64,000 bases of DNA from contig OU862927.1 of NCBI GenBank assembly GCA_917880885.1, forward strand, positions 33,569,571 to 33,633,570. The letters are read 5' to 3'. The stretch's first letter is position 1. Each line of letters opens with the position of its first letter. This document shows positions 40,186 through 51,566 of this stretch, in pieces. The notes beneath the pieces were generated by a model. That model was not told the DNA's origin, searched no databases, and saw only the letters and a list, made by a program, of their open reading frames with translations. The translations under genes and the position numbers were made by a program. This DNA is from Limnephilus marmoratus (Eukaryota; Arthropoda; Insecta; Trichoptera; Limnephilidae).

Positions 40186-40845
40186 AATTACTTTAATAAT
40201 AATAATATTTGGATAATTTGTATAGCGCTGTTTTTGTGAAAAATAACCTCAAGGGCTCTGTGCTACTTTGCTATTAATGTTCCATAGCTCTATTGCTTCT
40301 AAGTTATCCAATCTGATATCTATTTCGTTTTTACGCAATAAGGTGACATCTGTGTTTTTATTAAATTTCTTGTTCGTTTCGATAAGATGGTTCCCAAATT
40401 CGGAGAAGCCGAACATATTATCATTTTAGGTGTTCTTTGACACGGGTATTAATATTACGTGCGGTTTTGTCTATAAATAGTTGAGAGATTACAAAAAAGG
40501 AAAATTTCCAAACAAATTGTTACAAGTAAGTGTGAAACAATTTAACTTATATTTCATCTTTCCATGTGAACTGTGTACACAACACAATTAAACACACGCG
40601 ATGTGTATTACAAATAACCATGAGAGAACTAATTGGCCTGGCTCGTTATTGTTTTAATTGGCGTGTCACCAAATGGAGGTGTTCTTACCATGAGATGAAA
40701 AAATGCTCCTAATAAGTAATTTTAATTTATAATGGCTAATTGACACAATAATGTGGAAATTGCGTGCATCGGTTTAAAGAATGAGACGAAAAAGTAGTTA
40801 GTGAGAAACGATCAAGTGAATCAAATGATTGTGTTGGATTACATC
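40186..40845. other. No gene recognised
   Basis: AT-rich; no supported ORF. No match seen elsewhere in the window. Confidence 0.4.
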
Positions 40846-40849
40846 AATG

Positions 40850-41284
40850 AGCGCTTTTATCATTACCGCGGCGATCCACGGTTACGGTACAGTGACGGCA
40901 TAAAAAAGGTAATAAACATACGTTCCTTATCACAATAATGCTGCAGCTCTTTCAAAAGATGAGATTCACAATGTACGTAGGTCTGTTTCCTCCAAAGGAA
41001 AAAAATCATCATTTTTTTTGCACCCCTCTCACACACCGCACCGTGACGTCTCCGTAGACCTCTACAATACTACTTGCTGTGACGATAATTTTGAAAGTAT
41101 AGAATATAGTAACAAGGATAATATTGAAGTGTGATAGAATTGGAAAAATTCAAAAACGTCAAACATCAATGCTCTGATTGTTTTGCTTTTGTTCTTAAAC
41201 ATATAATGATGCAGGTCTTTCCTACACACTAAATAACAACATTTGCAAATGAGACAAGCGGTAAACGTATGTCTTTTGTATGGA
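40850..41284 (+). repeat. Family V repeat, longest copy
   Basis: Begins near TCATTACCGCGGCGATCCACG and includes CACGGTTACGGTACAGTGACG, TTCAAAAGATGAGATTC, GTTTCCTCCAAAGGAAA, a CACACACCGCACCGTGACG dyad, AAACGTCAAACATCAATGC and CAAATGAGACAAGCGGTAAA. Pieces recur at 34.86, 35.7 and 36.45 kb in both orientations. No ORF. Confidence 0.65.
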
Positions 41285-41500
41285 TGTATGTTTGTTTATT
41301 ACTCTTTCACGCAGAAACTACTGAATCGATTTTAACGATACTTTACAATAAAATAGATCATACATCAGAATAACATATAAGGTATAATTTATAAAGCTAG
41401 CTAGGAAGGGGACGCGGGAGGGAACGGAGACGCACGGGAGAAACAATGTATTTCTTTGAATATATGGCATTGCAACGCATGCCAGGAACCAGCTAGTAAG
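41279..41500 (-). mobile_element. Compact ACTAGCT-type repeat
   Basis: On the minus strand: ACTAGCTGGTTCCTGGCATG, CGTTGCAATGCC, GTTTCTCCCGTGCGTCTCCG, then AAAATCGATTCAGTAGTTTC and CGTGAAAGAGTAATAAAC, ACATACATCC. A small complete copy with a short pyrimidine tract. Confidence 0.8.
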
Positions 41501-41689
41501 ATTTATATATATGTGCCTGTCAGAGGAAAAAAGAAACAGAGACACGTATTTTGTGTAGGTAGCTCATATTTTGTCTCGCAATTATTTAAGATAGAGCTGC
41601 AGCATTGACGATGTTTATAGCCACGATTCACGGTACCGTAACCGTGAATCGTCCGGGTAATTATTAAGCTCGCTGTCTAAACGCTGTCA

Positions 41690-42950
41690 CACTTCAGCCG
41701 AGCGATTCTATATCTGTTGTGGGATCGTTATTAAATAACAGACGCGATCTCCTGTCAGATTTGTATGGCTATTATTTGCTTTTTCTATGTACAACGTACA
41801 TTAAATGAATAAATAATCATGCAAACTTGCAGGAATTTGTGTTTAAAGGGGTGTTCAGACATCTAATATAACCGCTAGCAGGTATCTATTGAACGGCGAG
41901 CGCTTATGTTTCGTGCCGTTCACACGGCGCAGATAAAATATTTCTTCCTATGGTAGGAGAGGGGGTCAGTTGAATTAGCGAGCGGCCACGGAGTACGCAT
42001 TTTTCGTACTGAATCTATGAACTTGACATCTGTCACCCACCGGTCTTGGCAGCTCCGTGATTAAAATGACCCCCTCTCCTGTTTTCGTCGGAGTGGGGGG
42101 CGCTTAACTGTTGGCATATCGCCTCAGGAGCGGTTACGGCGTAAGATGTGCATTGTCTATGGTTGATGTGCGCATAAAGCGCTCAGGTGTGAACGGTCTG
42201 AAGGGATTGTATGGAGAGCGATATGTAGCGTGCTATGATCTTTTATATTTATATGCTCAATGTGAACGAGCTCTGAAACGATCTTAACTAAAATATGTGA
42301 CTTTAGAGGTTATCCACCACATACCCGCCCCGGTATAAATAACAAATGGTTACTCCTTCAGGGCTCTCTCAAGGACTCTACTTTTTTATAGAACGGCTCT
42401 ACATTTAAAATTTATCTATTCTTATCCCTGAAGGAGAAACTAGGCCTTCATTGTCCCTGCATACGTTGTTAGGAAGCAGTATGCAAGTGCTTACTTTGTA
42501 CAGGTGTTAGTAATACTTATGATAAAAAATCTAACCTCTTCCTCTTCCCTCAGGGACAGGGTGAAAAAATAAAAAAAAAACGAATAGTTATAAGAAATAA
42601 AAACAATAAAAAAAAATACTCATAAAGTTAAAATAAAAAAATACAACAAAAAAAGTTTAAAAAACGAGTCTGCTTTGGACCACACGACTGAAGTAAAACT
42701 TCACTAACGTATATCCCCCTCTCAACTTCCGTTCGCCTCGCCCGATCACACTTTTCGTAACGCTCTCGTTACGCATTCACCAGCTTACTCCCCAAGTCAA
42801 GCGTGCGTAAAGAAGTTTTACATCAATAATCTAAAATATGTGACAGTAAATATGTAAAAATCACACAAATCTGACAGGAGATAACGTCCGTTATCTAATA
42901 ACAATCCCACAAAAGATGTAGAATCACACTTCAGATCGATTATTCGGCGG
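41690..42950. other. Region bounded by an inverted repeat of about 90 bp
   Basis: CACACTTCAGCCGAGCGATTC, TGTTGTGGGATCGTTATTAA and CTCCTGTCAGATTTGT at 41695-41785 return inverted at 42855-42945 (ACAAATCTGACAGGAG, AACAATCCCACAAAAGATG, AATCACACTTCAG). The interior includes GTGTTCAGACATC (41862) and CAATGTGAACGAGC (42258), roughly inverted to each other, suggesting a smaller MITE at 41862-42272. No ORF. Confidence 0.5.
42690..42830. repeat. Repeat shared with 4955-5140 and 2.38 kb
   Basis: GACTGAAGTAAAACTTCACTAAC, CGCCCGATCACACTTTTCG, TAACGCTCTCGTTACGCATTC and CAAGCGTGCGTAAAGAAG match the reverse complement of 4955-5110. Confidence 0.65.
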
Positions 42951-43688
42951 TCACTCACCCCTCTTACCAATAACTAATAAGGGAGGCAGGTAACTCGCTG
43001 CATCGCATGCTAATGTTCCCGGAACAACAAGGCAACCGGCCACAGGCTACAGAGGTACACAGACACAGTGCAGTGTTACACAGTTACCTATAGAGTCCCA
43101 AAGAGACCCGCCACAACAAAGCCGGTGTTTTGGTAATTTGGCAGTCCGGTGGTGCCGGCCTTGTTGACTGTCAGAATTTTCAATCGATTTTTTGTTGGTG
43201 CTTGACCAAATTGGGCGTGAGGTGAGATTGGTTGGGTGATGATTTATAATACCTTCTTGATGACTTGGCGCCGGTTATCTGATGTTTATTTTATTTTATT
43301 TTATTTACGATATGTACGCCCATGAGGATATTTATAAAAAAAATATTAAACAGTACATTCAAATCGTTATTAAAAAGGGTTAATTTTGATCTTTCTGTGT
43401 GAAAATGTACATCAGTGAAATATGGTCCCTGTACAGTGTACAGTGTACAAGGAAAAGTCATAAACATTTATCAATTTAATTTAACAACAAATTTATAACA
43501 ACGCATATATAATGCTGTTTGCGCTACCGCGCTACTGCAGCGCTTAATAAGAATACAAGTTACTTCGTACACGCACATTTAAGAGGAGTATATGTGTAGG
43601 ATACTCGTGGTTGCGTCACAATCACGTAGTTTGTAAGTATCTCTATGTACGAAGGGCCTTACTGCAAGTGATTGTTCAAAGTTTAATC
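42951..43688. other. No gene recognised
   Basis: Contains a GC-richer stretch at 42960-43210 without a supported ORF, a (TTTTA)n run at 43285-43310 and a duplicated GTACAGTGTACAGTGTAC at 43430-43450. Confidence 0.4.
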
Positions 43689-43689
43689 T

Positions 43690-45899
43690 TAATATATATA
43701 ACATGGAATATTATAAATGAAATTGCCAACAAAAAAAGTATGTCTTCAAATATTGTAAATGACGTTATAATAAATAATGAAATAATAACTAACAAATCGA
43801 CCATTGCAGAAAGCTTTAATAACTATTTTACTAATGTAGTAGACGTAGTACTTGAATCATCAGGCATTAATGTTAATGATGCTTATATGGAGACATATCC
43901 TCAATTAGATTCAAATAATGATTCAATTAACTCTATAGAACATTTTTCTCCTGTTACATTTAATGAAATTGAAAAATATATTGATAACCTAAAACCATCC
44001 AACTCTAAGGGAAATGATGGATTATCTTGTGATATGCTAAAAAAAATAAAACAACATGTCCTAACTCCATTGCAACATATTTTTAATTTATGCCCCAAAA
44101 ATGGTCATTTTCCAGAGCAATTTAAAATCTCCACTATAATACCTATTCATAAATCTGGAGATACGAATAAATTACACAATTACAGACCTATATCTCTTGT
44201 TTCAAATCTCTCGAAAATATTCGAAAAATGCATCAAGTTTAGAGTCGTTGAACACTTAGAAAAATATAAAATTCTATCGAAAAACCAATACGGCTTTCGT
44301 AAAGACCTAAGCACCGAGGATGCGATATATGAATTGACAAAAAAGATATACTCATCTATCGATAAAAAAAAGAAATGTTTTGCCATATTCCTAGATTTAA
44401 GAAAAGCTTTCGACACCGTAAATCATAATTTACTCATTACAAAAATAAATCAACTCGGCTTCAAAAAAGACACATTAAAACTACTCTCTAACTATCTTAC
44501 AGACAGAACACAAAAAACAAAAATTGGGAATAATTATAGTTCAGAATCAAAGATAAAAAATGGAGTTCCACAGGGAACTGTGCTAGGCCCGATTTTATTC
44601 TTAATTTATATTAATGATTTATGTAATTTTGTAATCCCTGGTAAAATTGTTTCTTACGCAGACGACACGGCAATAATAGTGGATGGTAATCATTGGATAG
44701 AAACTTTTTCGAAAGCAACTGATTGTATTTCAATGGTTTCAACATGGCTAAAATACAACAAACTCGTTTTAAATTATAGCAAAACATTTTATTTGCCTTT
44801 TTATAAAACCATTAAAAATAAACCTACAGACAACCTTAAAATTAGAATCCATAATACTAGTTGTAATCAAGAAATGTGCTTCATGTGCAACGAACTCACT
44901 AATGTCGAAAATATAAAATATTTAGGAGTATCAATAGATATAAATCTTAATTGGAAAACACATATTAATCGAATCACTTCTACATTAAGATATCTGACCT
45001 ACATATTTTATAGACTTAAGGAAGTACTAAACATTGAAAAATTGAAAATGATCTACTTTTCCCTAGTGCAATCATCAATCACTTATGGCATTATAGGATG
45101 GGGTGGTGCACTTGATACATTTATTAAGCCTCTACAAATAATTCAAAAACACATAATTAAAGTCATATATAACAAAAATAAAACATTCTCGACTAACTTA
45201 TTATACAAAGAAACTAAAATATTTAATATACGTAAATTATTTATATTACAAACTTTGAAATATGTATTTAAAAACAAAAATAATTTCGAAATAAATGAAA
45301 ACAGAATGAGCAAAAGAATAAATAATATATTTTACACCCCACAAACCAATACTAAATTATTGCAGACACATAGCAGTTTCATTGGTCCTCGTTCATTTAA
45401 CCTTCTACCACTACAAACTCAAATGATAAATAAAATGATAAAATATGTAAAAGAGGTAAAATTATGGTTGAATAATATAGATATCGAAACGCTATTTCTA
45501 TAAATTTATCCTTCCTTTTACAACACACTTTCTGTAACTTTCTAAACTGTAGTACAATATGTTTTCTGTTTATTTTTTTGCAATAACTAAAAAACAAAAA
45601 AAAAAAACAGTATGTTTTTTCCATATTTTATAATAGCTGAAAAAAAACCTTTTTCACTTGTTCTACCTACGAAATACTAATTTTATATTTTATATGTTTT
45701 TTAAGTCTATTTTATACTTTGGGTACTTAGAATTATAATATTTTGTTTTAATATTACCCACACTCAGGCAGTGCCTTAGTGGGTTTTCATTTCTTGTTCA
45801 TACTATTTGTTATTATATATTATGTTATTATATGTATACTATTTGCTATTATACATTATATGTACAAAGAAATGAGAATAAATAAAGTTTAAAAAAAAA
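43690..45899 (+). mobile_element. 5'-truncated LINE with open RT frame
   Basis: Starts abruptly in ORF2 (at about the residues WNIINEIANKK), has no endonuclease, then an open RT and C-terminal region to TAA at 45503, a 390-bp 3' untranslated region with hairpin CCCAC-AGGCA/TGCCT-GTGGG at 45757-45783, AATAAA at 45878 and an A-run ending about 45899. Truncation from the 5' side is the common outcome of target-primed reverse transcription. Related to the 21-26 kb LINE but a different subfamily. Confidence 0.85.
43696..45503 (+). pseudogene. LINE ORF2 C-terminal part: reverse transcriptase, no endonuclease (about 600 aa)
   Basis: The frame is open from 43611, but residues before about 43696 are flanking sequence. 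Motifs in order: IAESFNNYFTNV, PSNSKGNDGLS, STIIPIHKSGDTNKLHNYRP, YGFRKDLSTEDA, FLDLRKAFDTVNHNLL, NGVPQGTVLGPILFLIYIND, the catalytic SYADDTA near 44663, KYLGVSIDINLNWK, then the thumb region YGIIGWGGALDTF. No RNase H. All RT motifs are intact, yet without the endonuclease and 5' region the copy cannot move by itself. It shares order and motifs with ORF2 at 22.8-25.8 kb. Confidence 0.88.
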
Positions 45900-46079
45900 T
45901 ATATGTATATATGTAGTAATTAAATTTTTTTACTTTATATTATGACAATAAATAAAGTAATCAAACAATCAATTTGTCGTGGTCGAGGGGTAAGGTTATT
46001 TTGAAGATAATTAGCATTGCTCTTATGGAATATAAAATATGTCTGGAGTTCGAGTGACTCTTATTGGACATCTGAAATT
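45900..46079. other. No gene recognised
   Basis: GTCGTGGTCGAGGGGTAAGG (45977) resembles a SINE A box (compare 17024) but no B box follows at tRNA spacing. Confidence 0.35.
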
Positions 46080-46084
46080 AATAT

Positions 46085-46345
46085 TTTGTAATAGGTAAGG
46101 GCTATCAATAAAATTGTGGATTATCTTATAAAGTCTCTGATATCTCTGCGTTGATCAAGGGTTTTGAGGTTCATAGAGACACAATTTACGTCATTTCGCA
46201 TGCGAAACGAAACATATTTCAAAAACTTTTTCTGGACTCTTTCTATATTTGATTTATATGTAGAACAATGAGGGTTCCATACTGTTGAAGCATACTCTAG
46301 GTGGCTCCTGACGTATGATATGTAGAGAATCTTAAATGTTTGTGG
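46085..46345 (-). pseudogene. LINE C-terminal fragment, antisense
   Basis: Minus strand: FKILYISYVRSHLEYASTVW, NPHCSTYKSNIERVQKKFL and LKTLDQRRDIRDF, the thumb region of Jockey/CR1-like LINEs. It is cut at 46345 by the hAT-like MITE fragment, and ORF residues upstream of that point belong to the MITE. Confidence 0.8.
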
Positions 46346-46716
46346 GCGGTTCTCCGTGTGCTCGTCACTGGTTACAGCGATAAGTAAATTATGAAACATT
46401 TGTAAAAGTGTCTTAACTAAATACGGCAACCAAATATTCCTTTGTGAAAATCGGCTAACTTCACTTTGCCGCATTTTGACTTCGTAAATATGTTAATAAC
46501 GTGGCGAGCAATTCGCGCTCCCATGTAAAAAGGTCTATTCATTCAAAAGCAGATTTTGCTTTTAAGAACTAAATGGTGATATTATAATGCGAGATGCCTA
46601 TCATATACTGTCAGATTGATTTTTTAACGAATCACAGTCATCTTTCCCCTCTTCGCCCTCCATAGTTTGGTTTTACCCCTCATCTGTATCTTCTCGTCTT
46701 TTAAATTTGGATGTCT
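46346..46716 (+). mobile_element. hAT-like MITE, copy 3 (left part missing)
   Basis: GTGGGCGGTTCTCCGTGTGC, TGGTTACAGCGATAAGTAAA, CAGATTTTGCTTTTAAGAAC and the end TTGGATGTCTATGG match copies 1 and 2 from their middle to the right terminus. The first 240 bp are absent; the junction with the LINE fragment is direct. Confidence 0.85.
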
Positions 46717-46984
46717 ATGGATTCCACAAAAGATATAGCTGAGGGGTTAAAGAGGAAAAAAGTGGATTTATACAGCTATCGTATATTGATTAAAAGTTTG
46801 ATGCGCAGAGGCAGTTGCAAATTATATTATTACAGCAAGTTGATTACCTGCTTCCATGACAGAGTAATCAAGATACTTAATCAACTATCTACTACTATAG
46901 TATTCAGTGTATTGGGTTTAAAGAGGAAACGTTTCTTGATAAAATATTGTTCCATGTTTGATCCACAGAGGCATTTGCGAATTA

Positions 46985-48107
46985 TATTCACTAGCGAGTT
47001 CCCGGCATGCGTTGCAATGCCACTTAATAAAAAAATTGTTTCTCCCTGCGTGTCCTTTTCCTTTCGTCCTGATCCCCTTCCCCATGCCTCCCCTTCCCCT
47101 CACGCGTTCAGTCCCAGTGCATTCAGTTTTCAAACAGCTCGCGTGCCACCTATTGCAATTTTTTATGTAAATTTCATAATGTCAGAGCTCACCAGTACAT
47201 ATAGAAATCTTAGCTGGCGTGCTCACAACAACTCACCAAAGAATCATCGCAATCGGCTGAATAGTTTAGGAAATAATTTCATAACGCCAGAGCTCACCGC
47301 TATACATAGAAACCATTCGCACAACAACTCACCAAAGTTTCATCGCAATCGGATGAATGGTGTAGGAAATAATTTCATGACGCCAGAGCTTACTATTATA
47401 TGTAGAAACCATCGCGGGCAAGCGCACATCAAAGTTTCATCAGTGTCATCAAAGTTTTAATCGGATGAATGGTTTAGCAACGCATAATTTTATAACGCCA
47501 GAGCTCACTCTTATACATATATTGAAACCATCGCGGGCATGCTCCCATAAAATTCCCAAAGTTTCAACGCAATCGGATGAATGGTTTAGCAACGCATAAT
47601 TTCATGATGCCAGAGCTCACTATTACATATAGAAACCAACGCGGGCATGCGCCCATAAAATCCCCAAAGTTTCAACGCAATCGGATGAATGGTTTAGCAA
47701 CCCATAATTTCATGATGCAAGAGCTCACTATTACATATATGTAGAACCCATCGCGGGCAAGCGCACATCAAAATTTCATCAAAGTTTCATCAGTTTCATC
47801 AAAGTTTTAATCGGATGAATGGTTTAGCAACGCATAATTTTATGACGCCAGAGCTCACTATTATATATTGAATCCATCGCTGGCATGCGCACATCAAATC
47901 CTCAAAGTTTCATCGCAATCGGATGAATGGTTTAGCAACGCATAATTTCATGACGCCAGAGCTCACTATTATATATAGAAACCAATGCGGGCATGCGCCC
48001 ATAAAATCCCCAAAATTTCAACACAATCGGATGAATGGTTTAGCAACGCATAAGGGACAAACAAACAAGCAAGCAAACATACATACATTTATATGTATAT
48101 ATAAACC
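46985..48107 (+). mobile_element. ACTAGC-type repeat with an internally amplified 3' segment
   Basis: The head ACTAGCGAGTTCCCGGCATG, GTTGCAATGCC, a short pyrimidine tract and TTCAGTTTTCAAACAGCTCG (47127) are standard. From about 47170 a segment of about 110-125 bp, with CATGACGCCAGAGCTCAC, AGAAACCATCGCGGGC, TTTCATCGCAATCGGATGAA and TGGTTTAGCAACGC, is repeated head to tail about eight times to 48050, and the usual tail CATACATACATTTATATG follows. Normal copies have this segment once. Confidence 0.8.
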
Positions 48108-48256
48108 TTAACATAAAGTTGATGAAGTACCTACTTCCTTGCAAGTAATCAAGGTAATTAATCAATTACTATAACATTCTGCAATGTATTTGTTTTATAG
48201 AGGAAACGTCTATCTACAAAGATAGATCGATGGCAGAGGCAGCTCAATTTAGCCTA

Positions 48257-48974
48257 TTTACACCTCAGGCCTCGACCATATTCTGTCAGTAGATCAGAAT
48301 ATTTCCATTCTTAAAATCCAAATACATTGAATATTTGTGAACGTATCCGAAAACTAAAAACTTAGAACAACAAGTGTGCAGTTCACACACAGTAGAAATG
48401 AAACCTTCAGAAAACTAAAGTAGACAAGTTATTCTAAATAGACCGATTATTCTATCTCATTCTCTCGCAGGCTAAATCCTGTATATGCATGTGTTTGTCT
48501 CTTTTTCTTTTCATCGAGTTTGAATCAAAACGGTGCTAAAGAAGTTTTCACTTCAAAAAAGTATTAGTAATAACCTAATAACCATGTAATTTTTTAAATA
48601 TATATTTTTTTAATACAATCTTTAAAAAGTTTTAAAAATGGCACATCGTACGTGATTTGCAACTAAAATTACTGGCAATGAAAAAAAAATACACACATAT
48701 TTTATTAGAAAATGTAAAAAAACGTTTTCATCAACTCACTTTTTGTCGTTTCATATATAAATAAAAAAATTAAAAATTCACCAAGTTTATTTATTTTTTT
48801 TTATTTTTCGGTTGGAAACTTTAGCGCAATCGATATTTGGTGAGAGCGTGGTGTTTTCTCTTTCCAATAACGTTTAGATCATATTATTAACTTTGATAGT
48901 AAGTGAATCACAACAATTTCTATGAGACCTGTATGAGTTGTTCCACAAAGCGAACAATTAGCCTGACGGGTTAA
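48257..48974 (+). mobile_element. Family P MITE, nearly complete, with a Q insertion
   Basis: Left end TTTACACCTCAGGCCTCG (a decayed TTAA-CCC), right end GCCTGACGGGTTAA with TTAA at 48971-48974. The inverted termini CCYCAGGC/GCCTGACGGG are the basis for the piggyBac-like call. Family Q (about 48370-48565) interrupts it after CCGAAAACTAAAAACTTAG. Tandem-array sequence continues on both sides. Confidence 0.75.
48370..48565 (+). repeat. Family Q repeat inside P
   Basis: GTGTGCAGTTCACACACAG, AAAGTAGACAAGTTATTC, CTCATTCTCTCGCAGGCTAA, ATGCATGTGTTTGTCTCTT and AAAACGGTGCTAAAGAAG; inverse copy at 27.55 kb. Confidence 0.7.
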
Positions 48975-49112
48975 GTTTACAAGTCCATTACCCACCGAGA
49001 CAGTAATCAACGTAATTAATCAATATTTTTATATTATGCGTTATTCAGTTTACAAAGGAAACGTCAATTGATACGACAATCAGTCAACAGGCTAAGAAGT
49101 TCTGTGACTTCT

Positions 49113-49344
49113 AGACAAAATCCGGAAAATCGAAATAATATTTATTGGCGATATCCGGTTATAATTTATGATAATGACCCGCGAATTGCGAAACCTAACG
49201 GGATGAGAACCTGTCTTTTCATGTCATAAACTACATGCAAAGCAGAAGGGAGTGTTAGAAACATTTTGCAAATTTTACGACTGTGATAATGGTTTAAGTG
49301 GACTTGATAGTTTTTCGAATATTCTTGCTAGTTATAGTTATAAG
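49113..49344. other. Unassigned
   Basis: AT-rich, no ORF, no repeat recognised. Confidence 0.35.
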
Positions 49345-50065
49345 TTAAGAGGGCATTACCAGAGAAAGCCGGAAATACGTCATTTTCAAAAAAGTTTTTA
49401 GACGTATTGACTCTTTTCCACAAAAAATTATAAATGGATTTCGAAAGATTGTTCTTTTATCTAGCATTCGTATGTAATAAATTTTTAGAATTTTTTTTAA
49501 TTTTTAGCATAATAAGGTTATTCCATAGGTCGTTGGCAGATTTGTTAAATTTTCAAAAAAGTTTTTGTATTATACCACACCCATTTCAAATAATGTAATC
49601 ATGCAGTAAAATAAATCAATACATTATCTAGCAGAGTTATGTATTAGAATTTTAATTTTAGTTTCAATAAAATCATTAAAAAATATGTACGTACATGTGT
49701 TTCTTGACGAAAATTGGTCGATTTGTGTATTTATTTGCGCACTTACAAACTAATATATTTCAGATTGTTTTAACATTCTTATTAAATTTAGACATTATTG
49801 AAAAATGATAAATACTTATAATCAAAAAATAACTACAAAAAGTACACTATTTTAATAGTTTTATCATCACGCCTTTCAGCATTTTTGGATGAAGGTATAA
49901 ATTAAAGCTAATTTGGATTGAAATAAATTCGATATTGAGTTATAATTTTAAAAAGCTGGTACGGAGAATAATTAATCTTTCTCATTGTAACCGCCCTGCA
50001 CGATCGGAAGAACAACTTTCGACGAAATGTGGATTTTCGTCCGCTGGCTGGTTAAACGCTCTTAA
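49345..50065 (+). mobile_element. Family T element, uninterrupted reference copy
   Basis: TTAA at 49345-49348 and 50062-50065, imperfect terminal repeats GAGGGCATTACCAG/CTGGTTAAACGCTC, 721 bp including both TTAAs, no ORF. Internal landmarks: CGGAAATACGTCATTTTC, CTATTTTAATAGTTTTATC, CGCCCTGCACGATCGGAAG. It supplies the empty site for the nested hAT-like MITE at 18.24 kb. Confidence 0.9.
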
Positions 50066-50395
50066 GGGAGAAGTGTGATTGAGCCGATCCAAAAAATCAA
50101 CCTTTTTGTTGCCTAAAAAAATTCATGTACATATGGAGAATACGTTCCCAAAGTTATAGCATCAAATTCTACTTTTAAATGTAGCTAGGAGCGGTTCACG
50201 TCAAGCAGGGAGACCGGAAAACGTACCGGCCTGGTTACAAGCTATAACTTTAAAGCATTTTTCTCAAAACCACGCTTTTCAAGTTGGCTGGAATCGTAGC
50301 TCATCGAATTTTCATCCGATTCACTTCATTCAAAATTTAAATTAAAGAAAATTGAATTTATAAACGGATGAACTTCAACTTATGAACAATTATTT
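50066..50395. other. No gene recognised
   Basis: No ORF. ACCGGAAAACGTACCGGCC at 50210 has a short dyad. Nothing else. Confidence 0.35.
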
Positions 50396-50396
50396 T

Positions 50397-50973
50397 ATTA
50401 TAATAAACACAATTAAATAACTTTGTTTCAATTCCACTTTATTATTTTTTAATCCAACCGGTTTCGGTTCGTACTGAACCTTCCTCAGGGGTGAATAAAA
50501 ATATATTGAACATAATACAGAAAAACATGGTATTTATAAGTAAAATTAGAAGAGGGAGACAGAATATCAACTTAGGTGGGGGCGATGAGGGAGGTGCCTA
50601 AGAGGGAGGTGGGTGGGGGTAATGGAAATATTTTTAAATATTTTTAATATTTTTGGAATTATTATATAAAAATAAATAAAACCAATTTACTTAATAAACA
50701 ATTAGATTTGTCTAACACCCCGATTTTTAAAATAATTCCATTACCCCCACCCACGTTCACCCCTCCCTCTTAGGCACCTCCCTCATCGCCCCCACCTAAG
50801 TTGATATTCTGTCTCCCTCTAATTTTACTTATAAATACCATGTTTTTCTGTATTATGTTCAATATATTTTTATTCACCCCTGAGGAAGGTTCAGTACGAA
50901 CCGAAACCGGTTGGATTAAAAAATAATAAAGTGGAATTGAAACAAAGTTATTTAATTGTGTTTATTATAATTA
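50397..50973. mobile_element. Palindromic element with hammerhead-like motifs in both arms
   Basis: The arms (50397-50640 and 50735-50973) are close inverted repeats: ATAATAAACACAATTAAATA at the outer ends, then CAAAGTT, TTCCACTTTATT, CCGGTTTCGGTTCGTACTG, GGGAGACAGAATATCAACTT and GTGGGGGCGATGAGGGAGG. On the plus strand at 50880-50912 and the minus strand at 50488-50456 the arm reads CTGAGGA, stem GGTTC/GAACC with a 5-nt loop, GAAA, CCGGTT. The spacer of about 95 bp is AT-rich. This layout could be two inverted terminal repeats of a Penelope-like element; no protein gene is present. Confidence 0.7.
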
Positions 50974-51345
50974 TGTATTCCCACAAAGTGTTTGCTACAT
51001 ATCAAGATTTAATTATTTTATTATAGGATTAAGATCGTTTTTATCATCAATTTTTATTTTATGTTCGCCATTTTCGCTAATTCAATTTTTATAAAAAAAC
51101 TCTCTTTTTATAACTTTTGAAGGTTATTCCTATCAATTTAATATATCATCAATGTGATATATCATCGATAAACACATATATTTTTAAAATCGTTTCTTAC
51201 GTGCATACATTTCTGAAGAAAAAATGTTGTTTTTTTGTAGTTTAATCTCTTTTTTTTAAATAGGTAATTAACGATTTTTTTTTCTTCAATTTATCCAAAG
51301 CTGTTTTTTAGTATTCATAAAAAAACGATTCTTAGTATTAAACTT
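50974..51345. other. No gene recognised
   Basis: Very AT-rich with T-runs; no ORF. Confidence 0.35.
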
Positions 51346-51485
51346 CGCATTAGAACTTGTGAAATGATAATATTATGACAGTAAAATAACAAATGGTACG
51401 TATCACTGAAGAAGAAGATAACAATAATAATCTAAACGAACATATGAAAGAGAATAAGACATAGAAAAACAGAAAAAAAACAACA

Positions 51486-51566
51486 ATGGTCGCAACTAGA
51501 ACTCGAACCCAGACGTCTCGTCTAATTGGGACGTGCGCGTTAACCAATTTCGCTAGTGCCACCTTC
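51486..51566 (-). mobile_element. tRNA-like Pol III head at the left end of the foldback, facing outward
   Basis: The reverse complement reads GGTGGCACTAGCGAAATTGG, TTAACGCGCACGTCCCAATT, AGACGAGACGTCTGGG, TTCGAGTTCTAG. The A box (TAGCGAAATTGGTTAACG) and B box (GGGTTCGAGTTC) are at tRNA spacing; an anticodon-like stem CGTC/GACG encloses a 7-nt loop. The acceptor stem does not pair well, so it is not a working tRNA gene. A T-run (GTTGTTTTTTTT, reading outward) follows about 15 nt later and could end Pol III transcription. Confidence 0.7.

Larger units (their letters stand above)
46728..49112 (+). repeat. Dispersed tandem array (about 130-bp unit) split by two insertions
   Basis: Four diverged units share TAATCAAGATACTTAATCAA, TTTAAAGAGGAAACGT and GCAGAGGCAGTTGCAAATTA: about 46728-46830, 46831-46985, 48108-48256 and 48975-49112. 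An ACTAGCT-type element separates units 2 and 3 and a P element units 3 and 4. The long ORF at 46711-47460 runs across these boundaries and is not a gene. Confidence 0.7.

Noticed and set aside
46711..47460. 249-codon ORF
   Set aside because: It crosses the boundary between a tandem array and an ACTAGC repeat and has no domain.
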